Shown here: piece by piece, positions 1 to 10,258 of the stretch | Numbering within the stretch: the stretch's first letter is position 1 | Layout: each line of letters opens with the position of its first letter | Assembly (NCBI GenBank): GCA_003614735.1 | Contig: KZ992483.1 | Coordinates: forward strand, 1 to 44,190 | Origin: Thamnocephalis sphaerospora | Lineage: Eukaryota > Zoopagomycota > Zoopagomycetes > Zoopagales > Sigmoideomycetaceae | Reading direction: 5' to 3' | Length of the DNA: 44,190 nt | Notes under the pieces: model-generated | The model's input: the letters and a program-made list of their open reading frames with translations, nothing else | Databases searched by the model: none | Told to the model about the DNA's origin: nothing | Program-made: the position numbers and the translations under genes

Positions 1-166
1 TGCTCCCAGCCTGACTAGCGGTTCGCTGACTAGCATGTCGCAAACACAAGTACGCACTGCCGTTGTGATGATGGCGCACGTACAACTAAAAAAAGGCGCG
101 GCTTTTGGTGGAATCGTCATATTTTCAGGCGCGTCGAGTAAACACATGCTAGACAGCTAATAAGCA

Positions 167-238
167 TCCGCATTCGTCTAGTGGCTAGGATGTGGCGCTC
201 TCACCGCCAAGGCCGGGGTTCAATTCCCCGATGCGGAA
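167..238 (+). tRNA. tRNA-Glu (anticodon CUC)
   Basis: The cloverleaf is complete without an intron. The 7-bp acceptor stem TCCGCAT/ATGCGGA closes the molecule and A238 is the discriminator. The anticodon stem TGGCG/CGCCA holds the 7-nt loop CTCTCAC, which gives anticodon CTC and reads GAG (Glu). The T arm is CGGGG-TTCAATT-CCCCG, and it contains an internal B-box match GGTTCAATTCC at 217-227. A TTTT run at 242-245, just after the 3' end, fits a polymerase III terminator. CCA is not encoded, as expected for a nuclear eukaryotic tRNA. Confidence 0.96.
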
Positions 239-241
239 TCC

Positions 242-245
242 TTTT
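242..245 (+). terminator. Pol III terminator of tRNA-Glu
   Basis: A run of four T residues starts 4 nt after the tRNA discriminator base. This is the minimal RNA polymerase III termination signal. Confidence 0.75.
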
Positions 246-1521
246 GGTGGCCATGGCCGTCGCGCTGTTTGCCTCTTTTGCTACTTTAATCGTCATCGTC
301 GCGGCTGCTGACTCCGCAGACTATGTTGCAAAGGGTGTTACAAGTGTGCCGCGTCAAGCTCGCTAGTACTTTTTGTATTGACGCAAGTGTTACGGAAAAA
401 GGCTATTTCGTCATAGCTGGTGGGGGTGTAGATGACCACAAGTCCTTTGCTCGCGACGGTCACGCGCGCTATGTTGAACACTGTTACGACCACGATGGTG
501 TGGCCATTGATCGACACTAGTGTTGCAATAATGAGTGTCGCTGAATCAGCACCGGTCTCGCTTTGCAAGTAGCCTCCTTTCCTAAGTGATACCTCTGTCA
601 GGCTTACTACGCTTTTTGCATGCCGCCAACGAATGAGTCTACAAATATCGAGCGGCACCGCCCAGTGATCGATAGCAGCTGGAGGTACAGCATACCGCCT
701 GACGGCTATCACGTGCTGGTTTGCATTGTGCGGCGATACGATCAGCCAAGCGGTAATTGACGACGGCGGCCGCCTGCAGTTTCATGTGCTTCCTGCCATT
801 GTACCTGTCGGCATGTGCAAACGGATAGATTTGGCCTGGTGCCATGCGTGAGGGGCTTGCTGCGCAACGCGAATGACCACAGCATCGTCATGGACATACG
901 ACGGAGGAACGAGTAGGAGCTTTTGCGCACATGTGTCCGTGCGCAACTTGCGACAAGCGATTCTAGCAGGTCAGCTGGTTGGCCAGCTGAGTGGCCAGCG
1001 GCAAGGGTGCATGAGTACGGAGCTGCCGCTGCCGCCAACGTGGCCTCACCGTAGCGGTTCCCTATTGACGTCGCCCGTGGCATGTGTCGCTATAAGCCTG
1101 TTATTGCTGCGGCTTACCCTGCCGCAGTTCCGCACATTTGCGCGCGTTCTTTCTGTTTCCGCTGTTGCTCGATTTACGTCCGTACCCTCTTGTCTGCTGT
1201 TTGCGCTATTCACCGCTCCCGTTAGTCTTCTCTCATACCAGCGTCTTGCAGCCCGTGCGTCTGTCGCACTCGTGCTCTGGTTCTAGCAGTGCTCTTCTGC
1301 AGTGCTTCTTTTCCTTCTGCGCATTAGCACAGAATCCCCACGCCTTTTGTTCCGCCACTGTATTCCGCAGTGCGTCGGCCGACTAATTATTGCCTGTCTT
1401 TCTTGTTGTCACGCTGGGGGCAGAGTACCACACATTCCGTTACCACGAGTGACGGCCACAGCCATCGTAGCATTTCCATTACCGCCTGGTGTCGCCATCT
1501 ATCAGAGTCCGACATATCGCG
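246..1521. other. Long gap between tRNA-Glu and the first protein gene; no gene recognised
   Basis: Open frames occur on both strands here but none shows family conservation or a convincing splice pattern. Positions 1130-1480 are pyrimidine-rich and may be promoter or 5' UTR of the gene starting near 1522. A perfect inverted repeat lies at 971-990. Confidence 0.5.
971..990. repeat. Perfect inverted repeat, 8-bp arms and 4-nt spacer
   Basis: TCAGCTGG, then TTGG, then CCAGCTGA. The arms are exact reverse complements and could form a small hairpin or a dimeric protein site containing CAGCTG E-box cores. No function is assigned. Confidence 0.6.
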
Positions 1522-3884
1522 ATGGCGCGGGCGGAGATGAGCGTTGGCCGCGGCTTCACGCTGGCCGTATCGTTCGCCTATGCCATCGGATGGGCATGCT
1601 TTGTCTGGTAAGTAGTTCTACAGGTCATGTGCCGTTGCGCGCGCCCGTGCACGCCTGTGCGCGTCCCATCGTCATTGCACGTTCACTGCCGGCTCCGCCA
1701 TGCTTGATTGGTATCTGAGTTGCATGGCGTTATCGTTGGTCTTTTGTCCGTGCGCGTCAATGCGCGCACACGCTCATCACAACGACATGTCCCTTTCACT
1801 TGGCCAGTGTTGCATCATGCATCGGGATCGGTACGGCGCAGGTCCTGCTCGCGGGTATATTCTGCATTGAACTCATTGCAGCATGTATCGTTTCTTCTCA
1901 TGATCGTGCGGTGGGCGGGGCCAGAATGCGCAGGCGTGAGTGTGTGAGCGCGCAAGTCAAGGCGAGTGCGGTCTAGCAGAACAGCGGTGTGTACATCCAA
2001 TGCTTCCCAGTCTCAATTGAGCAATGCCCACAGTCCGCTGTGCTCCTTTGGCGCTCGCTTGTCCCTGGTTTCTGCCCACCTTCTTATTTGTGCGCGCTAA
2101 GATGATGAGGCCGCCGACTATCTGCGTTAAAGCCTCTTCAGCTGCTTGGTCGGTCACATACGCTCCCATTACGCGCCGTTCGCCTTTGTCATCGACACCA
2201 CGCCCAGATCCTACTTATTCGCACGCGTCTTTCGTGCAGCTTTACCACATCAGGTGCTGCACTCCTCGACTGCACCTACGCGGCACTCGCCTTTCCTATC
2301 GCCTTTTCCTGTTGTCTCTTCAAGTTTGGTCTACTGACGCATTTTAACGTGCCTTCAGGTGGTATCAGATTATCTACAAGGTCTTTGCCTTTGGCCCACT
2401 ACTTCTGCTTACGTCACTGGACAAGCGCCTTGGGCAGGTCGCCATGTAGGTAGCAGTGGTCACATTTTGTGCTGCCTGTTGTACTATGTGCGCTTACCGT
2501 CTTTTGTCATTCTTGCCATGTTGGCAGGTTTCTCGATACGTTTGGCGCAAGTCTCGAACAGAAAGCAGGCAGCCTGAATGCGATGCTGGTGCAAATGAGC
2601 CACCAGCGCGATCACCATACTTCTCCTGCTGTGACCAAGGTGGCGCCCAGCAAGCATCATCACGTCGATCGGACGGAGAAGACTGCGCATTCCTACAAGC
2701 GGGAATTTACAAGTAGCTTTAAAAGTGCAAGCAACAGCATGGAAAACGCTTGGAAGGCATGCACACAGAGCGACACACCGTCGGTCGCTAGTACAACGGC
2801 CAAGTCTACCGCTGTGCCTCACATGGTTGAGCAGGAGGCGGAGGTTAGGCCCACAGAGAAAGAGGAGGTTTTGCTGTACGATTCCTCTTCTACGTGCACC
2901 ACACCAGCAGTGTCTGCTCCTACATCGCCGGTCTTTGGGCAGAAGGAGCTGGATCTGCCGACGGTGGACATCAAGGAGACACTTGCAGCGACCGCACTAC
3001 TCGCATCCGAATACGACGCGGCTGGTATCATTGACAGTCACAGCGAGACAAGTGATGACGACGCCACTCTGGCAGGCGACTCGCCCCGTATGGTAGCGGC
3101 CGACAAGGCATGTTCTCTGAAGCCGGTAGAAATGCTGTCGGATACATGGACCACAGTCACGCCAGCAAACACCCTGGGTACATGCACGCCTGTGGTCGAC
3201 GAAGACAGCGAGGATCAACGTGCCGCAGCCGATGTCGCATTGCTGTGGCAAAAGTTGGCGTCATATCAAATCGATCTGGTCGACATATCGTTGGATACGA
3301 CACCATATATCGAAAAGAGCAAGTCAACTGCGCCGTCTACGCAGAGCACAAAGCAAGCTCTTTCTATGAAGACCACGCCAGACTCTGTAACCGTACCCGA
3401 CTATTGCAACGGCAGCATGTCCAAGGCGAATGTCGACGCATCCGTTTCACACCCCTGGTCCGCCGATGACATCTGCGGCATCACACTGCCGCCGCCATGT
3501 GCGGGTGACTGCACCGACCTTGACGACCAGGACGCCATCATCGAAGCCGAATGCGGCTCCTACGAGGAGTGTGCATACAACGACAACGACGACGACGACG
3601 ACGACGAGCCGATCCCAATGGCAACAATGGTGGATGTCCCATTATCGTACGGCGCCACCGTTGACCTTGAGGACGAATACGACATGCACGGATATGACAT
3701 AGAGTTTGAGGATATGCCCATGCTAGATCTCGTTGCCGATGACGACGACGACGACGATGATGATGACCGTGGCGAAGTAGAGCTGGGCTCTGACGTCATG
3801 CGTGGACGCGGCCATCATTACATCGAGGTGCCGCTACGCATTCAACTTGGCCGGCGTCTGATCCAGCGCAAACTGGCCTTTTAG
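1522..3884 (+). CDS. Unrecognised membrane protein with acidic, poly-Asp C-terminal region (model incomplete)
   Basis: I do not recognise the family. A plausible start at 1522 opens a hydrophobic segment (FTLAVSFAYAIGWACFV), with a GTAAGT donor at 1608. An exon from about 1808 carries a second membrane segment (GTAQVLLAGIFCIELIAACI), with a GTGAGT donor at 1936. Exons between about 1940 and 2360 are uncertain. From about 2362 the frame reads WYQIIYKVFAFGPLLLLTSL. It then splices from a GTAGGT donor near 2449 to an acceptor ending about 2528, giving LGQVAM-FLDTFGASLEQKA. The last exon runs to the TAG at 3882-3884. It encodes a long Ser/Thr-rich hydrophilic tail with two Asp runs (near 3588-3606 and 3739-3768) and a basic end (RIQLGRRLIQRKLAF). 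The layout suggests several N-terminal membrane helices and a cytosolic acidic tail. Function is unknown. The final exon is secure and the 5' exons are tentative. Confidence 0.6.
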
Positions 3885-4235
3885 ACGAGCTGTGCTTACG
3901 CCGCTTTCACGTTTCCTCCACGCTCTTTATTGTGCCACTATCCAGCGTCTCCTTGCCCCATACGCTGCCTGCACCCGCTATTCTCTAGGTATTTTGCTTG
4001 CGGGTTGCACATCCCACTTTGCTCCTTCTTTGTCTTACACCGCCACTACCATTACTGCTATTTTGCTGTGCCCGTACCTGCTATTCGATCTTGACTCTTG
4101 TCTGTCGTCATTTTCATTGGCAATCTGTCCTTTTTCATCGTTGTTGTTGTCTGCGACCAATTATGCACTTTTAAGCATCACTAAAGCATCGCTAAGAGTT
4201 TACATAGATTTGGGTGAATTATCACAGGTCTCCCC

Positions 4236-4284
<49 letters not shown>

Positions 4285-4392
4285 CGTCATCGCTTGCTCA
4301 AACTACACACTTGCTTGCACTTTACTCATCATCCCGCCTGTGTCCTACATCTTTACCCTGTTCTCACCTTTCCGTCTGCCTGCTACCCTGTC
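3885..4392. other. Intergenic region upstream of RPN9
   Basis: No gene is seen. The region is pyrimidine-rich and carries a compound (CT)n(GT)n microsatellite at 4231-4281, about 110 nt before the RPN9 start. It is likely promoter and 5' UTR. Confidence 0.6.
4231..4281. repeat. Compound (CT)n(GT)n microsatellite
   Basis: A C/T tract that ends in CT dinucleotides (4231-4250) changes directly into about 15 GT repeats (4251-4281). It lies upstream of the RPN9 start codon. Confidence 0.9.
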
Positions 4393-5870
4393 ATGGAGGT
4401 GGATCTCGACGTGCCGGCTTACCTGGCCGATCAGCGCACCAGCGCGCCAGAAAATCTGCGTCCCTACTTTGGGCGCTTTGAGGACCTCTATGAGCGCAAG
4501 TGTGTACATACGTCTGGCGTTTGTGTACGCTTTGGCGAAGGCAGCGATAGCGATGCGCGATGAGGCGCCGCAAGGAAATGCTGCCGCTGTCTTTTCCGCT
4601 GACGGAAGTGACCGCGCCGTGTGCTTATACAGGCTTTGGCATCAGCTCACCATGGAGCTGGAGCGCTTTGTTGGTGAAGCAAACGCTGGACCGCTGCTTA
4701 TTCCGCTATTTGAGCGGTTTGTGATGGATTGGGAAAAGCAGATGGATCCGCTAAAGCTGGTCCAGGTGGCTGTGGCCGTGGCACAGCGGTATCCCAGTAC
4801 GTATCGAATGAACGGAGGCTGTACGGCAAATAGCCACGATGCTAGCAAGACGAGTGACACTGACGATTACGGGCGCGCTTTACACACAGATGCCAACGAT
4901 GCCATTCAGTTCCTTACAGCGGTGGCAGAAAAAGTGGACCGCAATGAAGCGCGGCAGGCTCATGTCCAGGCGGTCATGGAGACGGCCCACTACCGTCTTT
5001 TGCTCGGTGACTTGGATCAGTGCAAAGAGGCCATGGATCGGTGCGAGACGGTGCTTGAGGGCTTTGGCGTGCAGACGAGCGTGCACGCAAGCTTCTACCG
5101 TGTATGTTCCGATTATTACAAGGCCAAGGCCGACTATCCGCGCTTTTACAAGCATGCGCTCCTTTTCCTGGCCTGCTTTGACCTGAACGAGCTGCAGCTG
5201 GATGTGCGCCAGGAACGCGCACACGATCTGGCCATTTCGGCGCTGCTTGGCGATACAATCTACAATTTTGGCGATCTGGTGGGTGGGCGTGGCAGGCCTT
5301 TTGCAAGGGTGTGCGGCGGTATCGAGCTTTTTCTAACGCATCCGTGCGCTTTGCTCCTTGCGTGCGGATGCCATGTAGCTCAGCCACCCCATTCTGGATT
5401 CGCTCACAGACACGCCGCATGCTTGGCTCCGCGACCTGCTGTTCACCTTTAACGTGGGCGATATTGGCAGGTTTGAGACGCTTACAGTGAACTTTGTCAA
5501 GCAGCCTTTGTTGCAGGCCAACATGCCCTTCCTGCGGCAAAAGATCTGCCTTATGGCGCTCATCGAAGCGGTATTCAAGCGCCCTCCTCATGCTCGGCGC
5601 CTTGCTTTCAGCGATGTAGCGGCTGAGACGCGTTTGCCTACTGAGGAGGTCGAGCATCTCACGATGAAGGCCTTGTCGCTGGCACTGATTCGTGGCCATA
5701 TCGACCAGGTTACCGGTGTGGTGGAGATTGACTGGGTGCAGCCGCGCTATCTTGACCGGCAGCAAATTGATGCGATGCGCAACCAGCTGGACGACTGGCA
5801 ACGCACAGTAGAGCACACTGCTGCGCTGGTCGAGGGCTCGGCGCCGGAACTATTTGCGCGCCAGTCGTGA
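4393..5870 (+). CDS. RPN9: 26S proteasome regulatory subunit Rpn9 (PSMD13)
   Basis: A non-ATPase subunit of the 19S lid that helps assemble and hold the lid. The exons are 4393-4499, 4633-4796, 4890-5278 and 5379-5870, giving 383 codons plus TGA, the usual Rpn9 size. The N-terminal helical region contains LWHQLTMELERF. The central part reads DAIQFLTAVAEKV, SVHASFYRVCSDYYKAKADY and FYKHALLFLACFDLNEL. After intron 3 the PCI/winged-helix part reads HPILDSLTDTPHAWLRDLLF, then TRLPTEEVEHLTMKALSLAL, and ends with the family motif WVQPRYLDRQQI. All three introns are GT-AG. Intron 2 (4797-4889) is 93 nt with no stop codon in frame, so an unspliced message would insert 31 residues. The start ATG at 4393 is the first in a frame that splices cleanly into the conserved body. 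Confidence 0.95.
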
Positions 5871-6268
5871 AAACACGCCGCAGCGTCTCTTTTGCTGTCT
5901 ATTTGGTGGCCGCACATTTCGGATATACTGTCCACTTGAAGACAGACGTGTGTCTCAATGCTGCTTGCTTGTGCATGTTGGGTTGGTTGGTGGGTGGGTG
6001 GGTGACTGACTTGTTGCATCGGGTCAAAGCAAAACGACCAATGCCATTCGCTCCGAACCGTTTATGATGGCGGTCAGGTCTTGGACCGGCCCTGTGCTCA
6101 GGCGCACCCTTTTACGCCATAACCCCCATTTGCAGTCAACGTCCACTGCAAGCTTGCGCTCGTTCTTCCGCACCAGGGTGCTGTGCCGTTTTGCAAAGGT
6201 CATTGTCGTGCACTAGCCAGACCCTTGCTATTACCTTGGGCTAGGCAATTACACTTATCGCTGGCAGT
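5871..6268. other. Intergenic region between RPN9 and the carboxypeptidase gene
   Basis: No gene is seen. A G/T-rich run of GGTT and GGTG units lies at 5979-6004. The rest is the likely promoter and 5' UTR of the carboxypeptidase gene. Confidence 0.6.
5979..6004 (+). repeat. G-rich GGTT/GGGT tandem run
   Basis: The run holds two GGTT units followed by three GGGT units. It contains four G-runs of two or three bases and so has G-quadruplex potential on the plus strand. It lies about 270 nt upstream of the carboxypeptidase start. Confidence 0.7.
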
Positions 6269-8213
6269 ATGGAGAAGCAGACCGACCATCACCACAGGCG
6301 GCAGCCGCGGCCGCGTTTCTTGCTTACAGTCGTGCTTACTGCGCTACTATGTCTATCACTTTACTGGAACTACCGTCGCTGGAACGGTGCAGTCGACAGT
6401 CCAAAACGCGCCGTAAAGCAGCACGATGCAGTTGTGCGCTATGACGGTCACCAAGTGCTACGTGTAAGGGTGGGCAACGAGGCTGAAATGAACGTGCTGG
6501 CCGCAGCGATAGAGCAGCACAAGCTGGATATCTGGTCGCCGATACGCGTCGGACACGTGGATGTTCGCGTGGCACCGAGCGCAAACACGACCGTGGCGCA
6601 AATGATCGGCCTGCCATACACTGTGCTCATCTCGGATGTGCAGACGCTGGTTGCCCAACAGCAGATGCCCGCTTATGCGGTCAACAACACGGACGGTCGT
6701 CTGCCTCGACGCCTGTCGCAAGAGTTTTTCAAGCAGTATCAGGGCTTTGAAGAACAGGCTGCGCTTTTCGCTGAGATAGCCGATTACTTTAGCGACTGGG
6801 CTGAGCGTGTCAGCCTAGGTCGTACGTATGAAGGGCGCGAGATATTTGGCATTCGGATCCATCGCCACCACAACAGGCACCCTCTGGCCAAAAGCAAGGA
6901 CGCAGCGGGCAAGGATGATAAAGAAGCTGCTGCATATGCAGAGCATGAAAGGCGCTCGGATACTGCCGATGAGACACCGCGCAGAGTATATGAGCCTCTT
7001 GACAACAACAACAACAAAGGAGAGAGTGCACTCAAGAAGCCTAAAAAGCCCAAGAGGCGCGAGATCGTTATTGTGGGCGGCACACACGCACGTGAGTGGG
7101 TCTCTACAGCTGTCGCTTCATATCTGGCCTACGCGCTGGCCTCAGGCTACGCGAGCAACCCGCAAATCGGCAAGATGGTGGATGAGTTTGAGTTCACCAT
7201 TTTCCCCCTAATCAACGCGGACGGCTATGAGTACTCGCGCACCACCGACCGGCTGTGGCGCAAAAACAGGCAGCCCACAACCTCTCCACACTGCACTGGC
7301 ACGGTAGGTAGCAGTGCCAACGCGTGTATATGCAAACGACGATGATGATGGCTAACGCCGCTCTTGCTGGTGCGCATGGTCAGGACCTAAATCGTAACTG
7401 GGTAAGTATTTGGCGAATTAGCCGTACAGCCAGCATGACGAACTGTGTACCCGTGCAAAATGTACTATGCTTAGGACTACCAATGGGGCAGGTCTAGCAC
7501 GGATCGCGACTCCTGCAGCGAATGTAAGTATCATTTACGTTTGTGTAGGCGGGGTAAAGCAGTATTGCGATAGCCTCACAAGTAACTTTTTGCATTCTAC
7601 AGATTATGCTGGCAGCGAAGCGTTCTCTGCACCCGAGGTGCATGCGCTGGCGCAATATCTGAAAGAGCGTAAGACAGCAATTGCTTTTCTCGACCTACAT
7701 TCATACAGCCAGCTGTGGATGCATCCATTTGCAGCGCGCTGCCGAAGGGTGAGGCACTGCATCACGCAAAGCGGTTTGCGGCTACTGTGGGCCAACTTAC
7801 GTGTTATTTTGCATTTAGGTGCCCGACAATAAGGAGAATATGCTGGAATTGGCCCTGGGTGCTGCAGAGACGCTGCGTCGTGTTAACGGCGTGCGCTATG
7901 ATGTTGGCAGTGCTTGCCAGATCATATACCAGCAGTTCGGCACCGCGCTCGACTGGTAAGCACAGCGGGCCTTTCTTTCAGCCACCATACCTAATAGCTC
8001 TCAACCGGTGCTGATTTGCCTTTGATACTACACATATGGTTGAATAGGGTACATGCTAAAGCGCACGTTCCATACAGCTACTGGATTGAGTTGCGTGACA
8101 CAGGTGCCCACGGCTTTCTGCTACCGCCCGAGCAGATTATCCCCAGCGGCGAGGAGACGTTTGCCGCGCTTAAATATGTCGCCGACTTTATTGATTTCTG
8201 GCTAAACGAGTAG
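6269..8213 (+). CDS. Membrane-anchored M14A metallocarboxypeptidase zymogen (A-like)
   Basis: A zinc carboxypeptidase that would remove C-terminal residues from peptides outside the cell or in the secretory lumen. Exons 6269-7303, 7384-7401, 7475-7523, 7603-7748, 7819-7955 and 8048-8213 give 516 residues. A basic N-terminus precedes one membrane segment ([17 protein letters not shown], about residues 18-34), which fits a signal anchor. Next comes an M14 propeptide ([14 protein letters not shown] to [10 protein letters not shown]) and then the catalytic domain. The zinc ligands are in THAREW and DLHSYSQ. Substrate-binding Arg and Asn are in RLWRK and DLNRNW, the specificity-loop Tyr is in [12 protein letters not shown], and the catalytic Glu is in [12 protein letters not shown]. 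All are present, unlike the inactive ECM14-type relatives. The residue equivalent to CPA position 255 reads as Leu, which favours hydrophobic C-termini over Lys or Arg. A Lys-rich insertion (about 60 residues) sits before the HAREW strand. The second exon is only 18 nt. Confidence 0.93.
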
Positions 8214-8514
8214 CGCTCATGCTGGATCAGATGTCGGAAGATACATGATGCACATTCGTCGCCCAGTCTGCACTCTCCGCAGCTAGCAAAAAGTGTCAGC
8301 AGCGCTCAGCGGCTATGTTGAGGTGTGGAGATGGATCTAGTTGCTGTTGTGGATGTACTGTTTGTGTTGTATAAATCGCATTCAGCGTCAAAGATGCTTG
8401 GTACTGCGTACCCAATGGCTGCTCTATGTACGTATATTCAAGTAGCATCTTTTGTAATCCATGGCTCATTTCAACGATACATGTCGCGCGTGCCGGTTGT
8501 TCGGCGCACGGCCT
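8214..8514. other. Convergent 3' intergenic region (carboxypeptidase / MTR3)
   Basis: The two flanking genes end here on opposite strands. It must hold both 3' UTRs and terminators. No further gene is seen. Confidence 0.6.
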
Positions 8515-9704
8515 TTATTGCTCTGCAGCGCTGTGCTCGCGAAGACTGTGCACCATGACTGCGTGTATTTTTGCGCACACGTCGATGCACTGCTCTACTG
8601 CCTATGGATGAGAGAAAGGTGTTAGCGCTGCAGATAATGTGTCGCGTGATTGTACGTACCCTAGACATTTGAGCCCAGTCCACAGGACCACGATGTAGCA
8701 AGTGTGTCACATCGCCCAGTGATGGCATCTGGGCCAGGACCAGGTCAGCCGCGCCAGCCTCGCGTGTATTCTCCCCCGTCGGCGCATCGCCTTCTGGTCG
8801 GCGCTGTTGATACGCCTCCTCATCTGCGCTGCAGTCGACTAATAGGTGTCCATCAACGTAGCCCTAAGGTGGAATGGCTGGTTAAACACAGAGGCAATCG
8901 CACTGTGCAGGGTCGTATTCGCATACCAGAGAAGCAGCAGCCACCAGGTCGATCATCTCTACGCCAGCATCCGCCAGCGCTGTGGACGCAGCCGTGATGG
9001 CAGCAGCCAGGCATGATGCAGTGCCGTCATTCTCCACCACCGTTACGTAAATGTCCACCACAGATTTTGGAAGCTTTTCCAGTCGGATGGATGGTGTCAA
9101 CGCCTGCACAATCACTTGCGAAAACTCCTTCTCTTGCGAGTCCTGCGTACAAGGCACAGAGTACATCGTGTGCGCCACATTAGCTCGTCTTTTCCACGCC
9201 AATGCCCATCCATCAACGCACTCGCTGATGATTCCGGCGCTTCTTGCACGCAAATGTAGCGAATTTGAATTCGCAGTACAGACGCCCCTGCTCGCTGAAT
9301 CCTTGCTGTTTCTTAATCTGCCGTGGGCCGTAGCTATACGAGATGACACGCGAGCGTGTAAGCGGTTTGTTCATGGCCGTCGATGCTATTGCATGCAAAG
9401 CTCACACTGCACAGGCAACCTTGGTTCGACCCATTTCAATGTAGGCAGAGCCCGACGCCTGGCTAATCAGCCCCGTGCGAAGGACTGCATGTGCGAGCAG
9501 GTTAGCTTCAGTTCTACACGCACGCATATACGGCTGTACCGTTTGTGCTGGGCACATACAGATGGGGCGCATGTCCTCAGGACGACGACCGCCGGCACGC
9601 TTGCCTGCCTGCAGCGGTGGTGCAACTACACCGGGTGCCGCATCGTCCAGCAGCGGAAATGGCACGACGCTTGTCTCTGGACCTTGCACACGTCGGCGAT
9701 CCAT
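8515..9704 (-). CDS. MTR3: Exosome ring subunit Mtr3 (EXOSC6), RNase PH fold
   Basis: A structural RNase PH-like subunit of the six-member RNA exosome ring, which processes rRNA and degrades RNA in nucleus and cytoplasm. On the minus strand the exons are 9704-9560, 9484-9406, 9333-9222, 9142-8927, 8863-8660 and 8601-8515, giving 280 residues. The N-terminus MDRRRVQGPE matches the Mtr3 style. The family signature then reads TGLISQASGSAYIEMGRTKV, CAVYGPRQ, QGRLYCEFKFATFA, DSQEKEFSQVIVQALTPSIR and STALADAGVEMIDLV. A later strand reads GYVDGHLLVDCSADEEAYQ. The block GLISQASGSAYIE plus the ending of the domain fit Mtr3 better than Rrp41 or Rrp46. The introns are 58-79 nt. Intron 3 uses a GTGCGT donor (minus strand, starting at 9221). 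Catalytic activity is not expected in this family. Confidence 0.92.
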
Positions 9705-10258
9705 GGTGATGTACGCGTGCGCAAAAGAGGGCTAAAGATTCCAGTAAGGCAGGCTGTTTTTTCTTTTGTTTGTTGGCATCACTCGACCCAATCCTCATCT
9801 ACTTGCCGATGCCCACATGGCAGCAGCCCATCATTGGCTATCTGTCACATCTACTTGATCAATGTAGATGCAACATGTTAGCGTGATAGTGCGTTTCTTC
9901 ACTCTCCCGCATGGGTGGCAAGATACAGGCTGCTGTGTCTTGCGACGGTGAATTTATCGGCCTATTTGGTCTATAATTTTGACGATAGATGATGCAATAG
10001 AAAGTGACGTGTGGTGTGCTGCGGGCATTGCAGCGTGCGCTTGCATGTGTTTAGGTCGTTGCTGGCTGGCATGGATGCAGGATGGACAAATGCCTGCCGT
10101 AGCTGGCGCATTTCATCAACGTGACTGGCGGCGGCGAGTCGGCTGACGCAGGTCAACAGGCCGCCTTCTTTCTTTGGTTCCTCTATAGCCGCGCCGGAAT
10201 CTACCTACACACCTGCACCATCTCCAGCCTCTTTACCTGTTCCTTTGTGTTCACCTAC
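9705..10258. other. Divergent promoter region between MTR3 and BZZ1
   Basis: The genes are transcribed away from each other across about 550 nt. A T-rich tract lies at 9759-9775. No gene is recognised. Confidence 0.6.

Noticed and set aside
873-1286. 137-codon open frame near the left end
   Set aside because: No conservation, no splice context and low-complexity pyrimidine-driven Leu/Ser composition.
3560-3799. Ser-rich minus-strand frame
   Set aside because: It is the reverse reading of GAC/GAT repeats that encode Asp on the plus strand.
10120-10258. Hydrophobic frame just upstream of BZZ1 as an added N-terminus
   Set aside because: F-BAR proteins of this family start directly before the GATFGQALK-type segment, and the ATG at 10259 fits.
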